From the NCBI GenBank assembly GCA_902780365.1, contig CACZFE010000027.1, positions 1-12,549 on the forward strand: a stretch of 12,549 nt of DNA, read 5' to 3'. The notes below the pieces were generated by a model. That model worked only from the letters and a program-made list of their open reading frames with translations, was not told where the DNA came from and searched no databases. Below, piece after piece: positions 1 to 4,671 of the stretch. Numbering within the stretch: position 1 is the first letter of the stretch; every line of letters starts with the position of its first letter. The position numbers and the translations under genes were made by a program. The stretch is from an uncultured Spirochaetales bacterium. GTDB taxonomy: Bacteria > UBP6 > UBA1177.

Positions 1-357
1 GTTAATTTCCTCGGATGGAAAGGCAGTGCTTCTAGTTTAGTTATTGATAATACTTTGTTTGAGGATAATAGTGCACTTTATGCTGGTGCGGTTTATGTTA
101 AAGGAGGAAACATTAATATTACACGGTCTAACTTCACTAATAATAATGCAGAATTTAACAGTGCCGTAATTTATGTGGAAGCATTCACCATTTCAGATAA
201 TATTATTGATAATGTTTCTTTCATTAATAATACTGCAAATGGCAGTTATGGTGCATTGTATCTTGTAAATCCAAATGGATATCTTATGTCTTTAGTGGTT
301 ACATCTATACTACACGTTTCTGCTTTCCTGAAGAATCATGCAGAAACAAAATTGTAG
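1..357 (+). CDS. Adhesin-like beta-helix repeat protein, internal fragment (possible chimeric end)
   Basis: The frame is open from base 1, so the gene starts outside the window. Three degenerate repeats are visible, built on a pattern of F-x-x-N-x-A followed several residues later by G/S-A-x-Y: LFEDNSALYAGAVYV, NFTNNNAEFNSAVIYV and SFINNTANGSYGALYL. Asn-rich repeats of this kind form right-handed parallel beta-helices in surface adhesin-like proteins of Methanobrevibacter and Methanosphaera, and in Pmp-type bacterial proteins. Base composition is far more AT-rich than the rest of the window. The repeat character stops near base 285, and the last ~23 codons (hydrophobic, then a Lys-rich end) look like out-of-frame read-through. 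The true protein therefore probably does not end at 357. The join to the following sequence may be an assembly artefact. No signal peptide or anchor is visible in the fragment. Confidence 0.55.
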   Translation, partial: VNFLGWKGSASSLVIDNTLFEDNSALYAGAVYVKGGNINITRSNFTNNNAEFNSAVIYVEAFTISDNIIDNVSFINNTANGSYGALYLVNPNGYLMSLVVTSILHVSAFLKNHAETKL

Positions 358-836
358 AATTGTGCGGGACCGAGCCTGCAACGCTGAGAGATGTCTGCAA
401 GGATACGGATATTTTCAATGAATGTGTCAATTACATAAAACCTGTCGAAACCTGTTACGGACGCTGGTCTAATGAATATATTGAAGGTATTGAAGATATG
501 GAAAATGAAGATATTCTTGATCTTCTTGCATACGGCAACCACATTGGCTCTGCAATTTCTGATTGTTGTCAGATAGAGGATGCTAGAAAAGAAAAGCAAA
601 CCAAGTGGGAATGTCTTGACAGCTGCACAGACGAAGACTGCTGCCAAACCTGCGGTTTTTATTTTGATGAAGGAGTTGTTTCCTCGGAAGAGGGCAGTGC
701 CGAAGATGCAGATGCAGCAAATACAGAAGTACCGACCGACGGCGCAACTCCGGAAGACACTGCTGACGGCGCAACCGCTCCGGCAGAAAACAAAGAAGAA
801 AGCAAATCAGACGGCTGCTCGATGCTGTTTATCTAA
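291..836 (+). CDS. Cysteine-rich protein with acidic low-complexity tail, 5'-truncated
   Basis: I do not recognise the family. The frame is open from base 231 and protein-like from about 291, where cysteines begin to be regularly spaced (FCFPEESCRNKIVELC, then further Cys through residue CQTC near base 645). No ATG or GTG precedes this region and the first usable start codon is TTG at 360 with no ribosome site. I read it as a gene whose 5' end is lost at the join with the AT-rich adhesin sequence. About 14 cysteines, several in pairs, suggest disulfide bonding outside the cytoplasm. The C-terminal ~50 residues are Asp/Glu/Ala/Thr-rich with two ATPEDTADGAT-like segments, a probable linker. The protein ends in DGCSMLFI, a short Cys-plus-hydrophobic tail that could be a remnant or a minimal form of a sorting signal; that is inference. 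Confidence 0.55.
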   Translation, partial: FSGYIYTTRFCFPEESCRNKIVELCGTEPATLRDVCKDTDIFNECVNYIKPVETCYGRWSNEYIEGIEDMENEDILDLLAYGNHIGSAISDCCQIEDARKEKQTKWECLDSCTDEDCCQTCGFYFDEGVVSSEEGSAEDADAANTEVPTDGATPEDTADGATAPAENKEESKSDGCSMLFI

Positions 837-936
837 TATCAAATATTCTGAATAAAAATTTCACCTACACAAAATCGGAAGCCGTTTCCGACCAGACCGA
901 GGAAGATTTCGCGGAGTTCACGATCTAAAATCGGCA

Positions 937-1003
937 GTTATGGGGGTAAAAAATGCAAAAAAGTAAAAATATACCCCAATAACTTGAAAAATACCCCGAT
1001 AAA
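937..1003 (+). repeat. Three copies of a TACCCC-centred 12-mer (one inverted, two direct)
   Basis: The motif TACCCCAATAAC at 972-983 recurs as TACCCCGATAAA at 992-1003, exactly 20 bases on. It also recurs in inverted form as GTTATGGGGGTA at 937-948, which matches its reverse complement except for one base. The first and second copies could form a 12-bp imperfect hairpin with a 23-base A-rich loop. The two direct copies sit on one face of the helix two turns apart, just upstream of the small membrane protein gene. An operator for that gene is the simplest reading. The function is inference. Confidence 0.4.
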
Positions 1004-1035
1004 TGAGATGTCTTTTTGAGTTCTTTGGAGGACAA

Positions 1036-1275
1036 ATGAAAAAAGTTCTCATATTTTTTACAGTTTTATTTTTCCTTGTAGTTTTGGTTACTTCGTTCTG
1101 GTTTTGGTGGTATTGCCTTCAAAGCACGGAACACACTTTTGCAGAAGCCGTTGTTTCCATTGTTATTGTTGTAGTTATCAACATATTTTTTGATTCTTTT
1201 CTCTTTGCAATTTACGGTCTTGCATTGAACATCGACAAAGCGAGCGATAAAATCATCAACAAACTTTTGAAGTGA
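1036..1275 (+). CDS. Small two-pass membrane protein (79 aa), hypothetical
   Basis: The start is placed at ATG 1036 because GGAG at 1027-1030 lies five bases before it; an earlier in-frame ATG at 1003 has no such site and would add 11 unremarkable residues. The protein begins with Lys-Lys and a long hydrophobic, Phe/Trp-rich segment (about residues 4-26), then a short polar stretch. A second hydrophobic segment of Val/Ile/Phe follows (about residues 38-64), and the protein ends in a basic tail (DKIINKLLK). That makes two predicted membrane helices, with both ends probably cytoplasmic. I recognise no family or catalytic motif. Its 3' end contains the promoter-like site for the tandem RNA element that follows within 13 bases. 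A functional link between the two is possible but not shown. Small hydrophobic proteins can be toxins or membrane regulators; there is no direct evidence for either. Confidence 0.6.
   Translation: MKKVLIFFTVLFFLVVLVTSFWFWWYCLQSTEHTFAEAVVSIVIVVVINIFFDSFLFAIYGLALNIDKASDKIINKLLK
1225..1253 (+). promoter_or_regulatory. Candidate promoter for the tandem structured RNA
   Basis: TTGAAC at 1225-1230 and TAAAAT at 1248-1253 are separated by 17 bases, matching the sigma-70-type consensus at 4/6 and 5/6 positions. Transcription would start near 1260, about 28 bases before the first structured unit. The site lies inside the 3' end of the small membrane protein gene, so chance occurrence cannot be excluded. 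Confidence 0.4.
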
Positions 1276-1287
1276 AAAAACAAAAGA

Positions 1288-1392
1288 TTGAGGATGCCCG
1301 GAAGCTACTCAACACCGGGTTAAGTCCCACCAGCCGCCGTCCGCTGGATCGCTTTCGAATAGCTCTTCACATCCTCCGGCTAAAAAAGAACT
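1288..1392 (+). ncRNA. Tandem structured RNA element, unit 1 (105 nt)
   Basis: This is the first of two adjacent 105-base units that are about 70 percent identical by eye. Predicted helices are P1, GAGGATG (1290-1296) with CATCCTC (1370-1376); P2, CCCGG (1297-1301) with CCGGG (1315-1319), closing a 13-nt loop AAGCTACTCAACA; and P3, CCAGC (1330-1334) with GCTGG (1343-1347). A weaker fourth hairpin (GCT/AGC around TTCGAAT, 1351-1363) is possible. P1 encloses an 87-nt domain in both units. The linker after the domain is A-rich and recurs before unit 1, between the units and after unit 2. The second unit changes paired bases in compensation, which indicates selection on structure. I recognise no known RNA family. 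A repetitive palindromic DNA element is the main alternative. Confidence 0.55.
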
Positions 1393-1497
1393 TTGAGGGT
1401 GCCCTGAAGCCACTCAACACAGGGTTAAATTCCCACGGTCAGCCACACCGTCTCGCAAATCGCGCAGCACTTTACACCCTTCAGCTGAAAAAAGAAC
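1393..1497 (+). ncRNA. Tandem structured RNA element, unit 2 (105 nt)
   Basis: This is the second copy, directly abutting the first. P1 is GAGGGTG (1395-1401) with CACCCTT (1475-1481), where one A-U of unit 1 has become G-C and the outermost pair has become G-U. P2 is CCCTG (1402-1406) with CAGGG (1420-1424), a G-C to U-A swap at the fourth pair. Its 13-nt loop AAGCCACTCAACA differs from unit 1 by one base. P3 is ACGGT (1435-1439) with ACCGT (1447-1451), with almost every pair replaced relative to unit 1. The G-U pair is stable only in a plus-strand transcript, which supports that orientation, though on one base pair only. The unit runs straight into a terminator-like hairpin. Confidence 0.55.
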
Positions 1498-1525
1498 GAG
1501 TAATATTAGCTATTATTTGTTTTTT
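1491..1525 (+). terminator. Terminator-like hairpin after the tandem RNA
   Basis: Bases 1495-1505 pair with 1511-1521 around the loop TTAGC. That is an 11-bp, mostly A-U stem with two G-U pairs that hold only on the plus strand. The 5' side is preceded by an A-tract (1488-1493) and the 3' side runs into a T-tract ending at 1525. The stem is GC-poor, so termination may be weak. It would separate the RNA element from the restriction gene promoter downstream. Confidence 0.45.
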
Positions 1526-1589
1526 GTCAAGTCTGTTTTGTTGTTTTATCGGCGAATTCAAATCCTAAAAATAAAATTACGTCTAAAAC

Positions 1590-1618
1590 TTGTTTTCTAT
1601 TTGTTTATCTGCTATAAT
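1590..1618 (+). promoter_or_regulatory. Promoter of the MmeI-like/helicase operon
   Basis: A perfect TATAAT at 1613-1618 has an extended -10 TGC directly before it and TTGTTT at 1590-1595, spaced by 17 bases. The predicted start near 1625 gives a leader of about 27 bases before the ATG at 1652. This is the strongest promoter-like site in the window. Confidence 0.65.
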
Positions 1619-1627
1619 GCCGCGCTT

Positions 1628-1639
1628 TAATCGTGATTA
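1628..1639. promoter_or_regulatory. Inverted repeat TAATC-GT-GATTA in the leader, candidate operator
   Basis: Perfect 5-base arms flank GT, about ten bases after the -10 box and just before the GGAG ribosome site (1642-1645). The position suits a repressor site or a small leader hairpin controlling the restriction operon. No regulator gene is seen next to it. Confidence 0.3.
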
Positions 1640-1651
1640 GCGGAGTAAAGT

Positions 1652-4600
1652 ATGGCAAAAACTGCAATAAATCGCAAAAAAGCGGCAAAGGAATTCGCGG
1701 AAAAATGGCGTGGCAAAGGCTACGAAAAAGGCGAAAGCCAGGTCTTCTGGATTGAATTGCTTTTAAATGTGTTCAGTGTCGAAAACATTAGTGATTTCAT
1801 AATTTTTGAAGATAAAGTCCACCTTGACCATACGAGTTTTATTGATGCCTATATTCCATCAACCCACGTTATGATCGAACAGAAAAGTATCGACAAAGAT
1901 TTACTCAAACCGATAAAACAGAGCGACGGCAGTCTTCTTACACCGTTCCAGCAGGCAAAAAGATATGTGACTGAACTTCCGCTTTCACAGCATCCGCGCT
2001 GGATAATCACCTGCAATTTTCAGGAGTTTCTGATCTACGACATGGAAAAGCCGCAAGGCGAGCCTGTTCAGGTTCTTCTTGAGGATTTGCCGAATAAATT
2101 CGAATGTTTGCAGTTTATGATCGATACAAAAAAGACCTCAATTTCGCCTGAAGAACAAATTTCACTCAAAGCAGGAGAACTTGTCGGAAAGCTTTACGAC
2201 GCGATTTTGAAGCAGTACAAAAATCCGGAAAGTGCCGAAACACTAAAATCTCTGAATATTCTCTGTGTCAGACTTGTTTTTCTGCTTTATGCCGAAGATG
2301 CCGGAATTTTCCCGGAAAAAGATATGTTCGGGCGTTATCTTGCAAAATTCCGTCCAGATGAAGCCCGCAAAAATCTGATGGAACTTTTCACGGTTTTGAA
2401 CACGAAACCTGAAAACAGAGATCCGTATTTGAATGATGATTTAGCGGCGTTTCCGTATGTCAACGGCGGACTTTTTGCCGAACGCGAAATCGAAATCCCC
2501 AGATTCAATGAGGAGATTGTCGATATTCTTGTGAACAAGGCAAGTGCCTGTTTTGACTGGAGCGAGATTTCTCCCACGATTTTCGGAGCAGTTTTTGAAT
2601 CGACTTTGAATCCTGAAACACGCAGAAAAGGCGGGATGCACTACACGAGCATTGAGAATATCCACAAAGTGATTGATCCGCTGTTTCTGGATGATTTGAG
2701 GCATGAATTTTCATCTATTGTCGGAACGCGGGCAGCCTGCCCGCAGAAAAACAGTGCACGCGAGCCGCGTGCGCTCCGGCAGAAATTAGAACAATTCCGC
2801 AATAAAATCGCGTCTTTAAAATTCCTTGATCCAGCATGTGGAAGCGGCAATTTCCTGACTGAAACCTATATTTCACTGCGCCGCTTAGAAAATGAAATTC
2901 TTAAAAAAATTCACGGAAACCAGCAGCTTTTAGGCAGCGACTTCTCGCCGATAAAAGTGAAAATTTCTCAGTTTTACGGCATTGAAATCAACGATTTTGC
3001 CGTAACAGTTGCAAAAACCGCGCTCTGGATTGCAGAATCGCAGATGATGAAAGAAACCGAAGAAATTGTTGAAGAAAACCTTGATTTTCTGCCTCTTTCG
3101 ACAAGTGCGACGATTGTTGAAGGCAATGCACTTCGCATGGACTGGTCAACACTTGAAGAAGAGAGTAACGAGAATTTTGTCTATGCTGACAAACTGAATG
3201 TCTACAAAGTCGGAGAAAAAAGTTGGGAAGACGGAGTGCATGAGCCGGCAATCCCTTACGGAGCACATTTTCATGAACTGAACGTTGCGACCAAAGAAAT
3301 TACCGAAAAGAAATTTCCTGAAAAAAACAGCAGCAAATCTGTGATTTATGACTACATAATCGGAAACCCGCCGTTCGTGGGAGCACGCTGGATGGATAAG
3401 CGGCAGAAAGAAGATGTAATTTACACTTTCGGCAAGGACTGGAGCGGCGCGGGCGATCTCGATTATGTCTGCTGCTGGTACAAAAAGGCATTTGATACGA
3501 TTAAAAGCGCTGAAACACGATGCGCATTTGTTTCGACAAATTCCGTAACTCAGGGCAGTTCTGTCGCAAATCTCTGGAAACCGCTTTTTGCTGACGGAAT
3601 GCACTTTGATTTTGCATGGCGGACATTCAAATGGGCAAATGAAACATCTGACAAAAAGAATATGGCGGCAGTTCACTGTGTTATTATAGGATTCAGTGCT
3701 ACAGAAAGCAGCAAACCTAAAATCATTTTTGTTAACGAAGATGAAAAAATCGAGGCAAAGAATATAAACGGATACCTGCTTGATATGCCTGATATATTCA
3801 TCGGAAGCCGTCAGCATCCTTTGTGTGATGTTCCTGAAATCGGAATCGGAAACAAGCCGATAGACGGCGGTTTTTACCTGTTCGCAGAACGAGAGATGCA
3901 GGAATTCATAAAGAAAGAACCTGAATCATCTCAATATTTTCATGAATGGATAGGAAGTGATGAATTTATCAATGGAAACAGACGTTATTGTTTGTGGCTT
4001 GGAGATCTTTCTCCTGCGGAATTGTTGAAAATGCCGGAATGCATGAAGCGTGTGAAAGCAGTGCGCGACTATCGCCTGAAAAGCTCAAGTGCTCCTACTA
4101 TAAAACTTGCTGAAAAACCTACTCGCTTTCATGTGGAAAACTTTCCTAAAGGTAATTATATAGTTGTTCCAGAAGTATCGTCAGAGAAACGCAACTACGT
4201 ACCGATTGGATTTTTAACACCTGATATTTTTTGCAGTAATCTGGTAAAAATTATACCCGATGCAACGCTATATCATTTCGGCATTCTTACTTCATCCGTT
4301 CACAATGCCTGGATGCGTGCGGTCTGCGGCAGATTGGAAAGCCGTTACCGCTATTCAAAGGATATTGTTTATAATAATTTTCCGTGGAGCAATCCTACAG
4401 ACACGCAAAAAACAAAGATCGAGCAAACAGCTCAAGCAATTCTTGACGCACGTGCTAAATATGCTGACTGTACTCTTGCTCAACTTTATGGTGAAAATGC
4501 GTATTTGTTTCCGGAACTTGTCAAAGCTCATAAAGAAAATGACAAGGCAGTTATGGCGGCTTACGGTTTCGACCAGAAAATGAGTGAAACTGAAATCGTT

Positions 4601-4657
4601 GCAGAGCTTTTCAAAATGTATGAAAAGCTGACGAAAAAGATTACCGGAAAACGGTGA
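1652..4657 (+). CDS. MmeI-like (type IIL) fused restriction endonuclease-adenine methyltransferase
   Basis: This 1001-residue single-chain restriction-modification enzyme resembles the MmeI family (MmeI itself is about 919 residues). Order: an N-terminal PD-(D/E)XK nuclease domain with D65 and E76-Q77-K78, matching the family's D...EXK catalytic pattern; a helical spacer; and a class I SAM-dependent methyltransferase with motif I DPACGSGNF (393-401) and catalytic NPPF (572-575), as in N6-adenine methylases. A target recognition region and a C-terminal family tail (IVYNNFPW... ILDARAKY... LAQLY) follow. All key residues are present, so it should be active. Start ATG 1652 follows GGAG by six bases. 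Family enzymes methylate and cut from one recognition domain. Residues 359-376 are an insertion encoded by two DNA hairpins. The helicase gene starts 14 bases after the stop, so the two are probably co-transcribed. Confidence 0.88.
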   Translation: MAKTAINRKKAAKEFAEKWRGKGYEKGESQVFWIELLLNVFSVENISDFIIFEDKVHLDHTSFIDAYIPSTHVMIEQKSIDKDLLKPIKQSDGSLLTPFQQAKRYVTELPLSQHPRWIITCNFQEFLIYDMEKPQGEPVQVLLEDLPNKFECLQFMIDTKKTSISPEEQISLKAGELVGKLYDAILKQYKNPESAETLKSLNILCVRLVFLLYAEDAGIFPEKDMFGRYLAKFRPDEARKNLMELFTVLNTKPENRDPYLNDDLAAFPYVNGGLFAEREIEIPRFNEEIVDILVNKASACFDWSEISPTIFGAVFESTLNPETRRKGGMHYTSIENIHKVIDPLFLDDLRHEFSSIVGTRAACPQKNSAREPRALRQKLEQFRNKIASLKFLDPACGSGNFLTETYISLRRLENEILKKIHGNQQLLGSDFSPIKVKISQFYGIEINDFAVTVAKTALWIAESQMMKETEEIVEENLDFLPLSTSATIVEGNALRMDWSTLEEESNENFVYADKLNVYKVGEKSWEDGVHEPAIPYGAHFHELNVATKEITEKKFPEKNSSKSVIYDYIIGNPPFVGARWMDKRQKEDVIYTFGKDWSGAGDLDYVCCWYKKAFDTIKSAETRCAFVSTNSVTQGSSVANLWKPLFADGMHFDFAWRTFKWANETSDKKNMAAVHCVIIGFSATESSKPKIIFVNEDEKIEAKNINGYLLDMPDIFIGSRQHPLCDVPEIGIGNKPIDGGFYLFAEREMQEFIKKEPESSQYFHEWIGSDEFINGNRRYCLWLGDLSPAELLKMPECMKRVKAVRDYRLKSSSAPTIKLAEKPTRFHVENFPKGNYIVVPEVSSEKRNYVPIGFLTPDIFCSNLVKIIPDATLYHFGILTSSVHNAWMRAVCGRLESRYRYSKDIVYNNFPWSNPTDTQKTKIEQTAQAILDARAKYADCTLAQLYGENAYLFPELVKAHKENDKAVMAAYGFDQKMSETEIVAELFKMYEKLTKKITGKR
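2728..2772. repeat. Paired 7-bp hairpins inserted in frame in the methyltransferase gene
   Basis: GCGGGCA (2728-2734) pairs with TGCCCGC (2738-2744) over a 3-base loop. Eleven bases later GCACGCG (2756-2762) pairs with CGCGTGC (2766-2772), again over a 3-base loop. The segment is much more GC-rich than the surrounding gene. It encodes an Ala/Arg/Pro-rich stretch of about 16 residues that looks foreign to the family, immediately upstream of the SAM-binding domain. The arrangement resembles small palindromic elements that insert in frame in coding sequence, as described in Rickettsia; origin here is inference. Confidence 0.5.
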
Positions 4658-4671
4658 ATGGAGTTCACGAT

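Noticed and set aside
1317..1328. Short match to the 16S rRNA segment GGGTTAAGTCCC
   Set aside because: Only about a dozen bases match and the surroundings do not resemble rRNA.
1290..1376. tRNA gene, because of a 7-bp closing stem, an 87-nt length and a TTCGAAT segment
   Set aside because: The T-arm has only three pairs and is not kept in the second copy, the spacing to the closing stem is wrong, and there is no anticodon arm of 7-nt loop or CCA-compatible end.
1307..1430. Integron attC-like core sites (ACTCAAC matching RYYYAAC, GTTAAGT and GTTAAAT matching GTTRRRY)
   Set aside because: Within a unit the two sites are only five bases apart, the arms do not pair as well in the second copy, and no integrase or cassette array is seen.
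1272..1568. A 98-codon open frame spanning both tandem units
   Set aside because: It starts with GTG overlapping the previous stop, has no ribosome site, and its variable positions follow RNA pairing more than protein similarity.
3146..3817. A 223-codon minus-strand frame opposite the methyltransferase gene
   Set aside because: It is antisense to intact methylase motifs and has no ribosome site or family resemblance.
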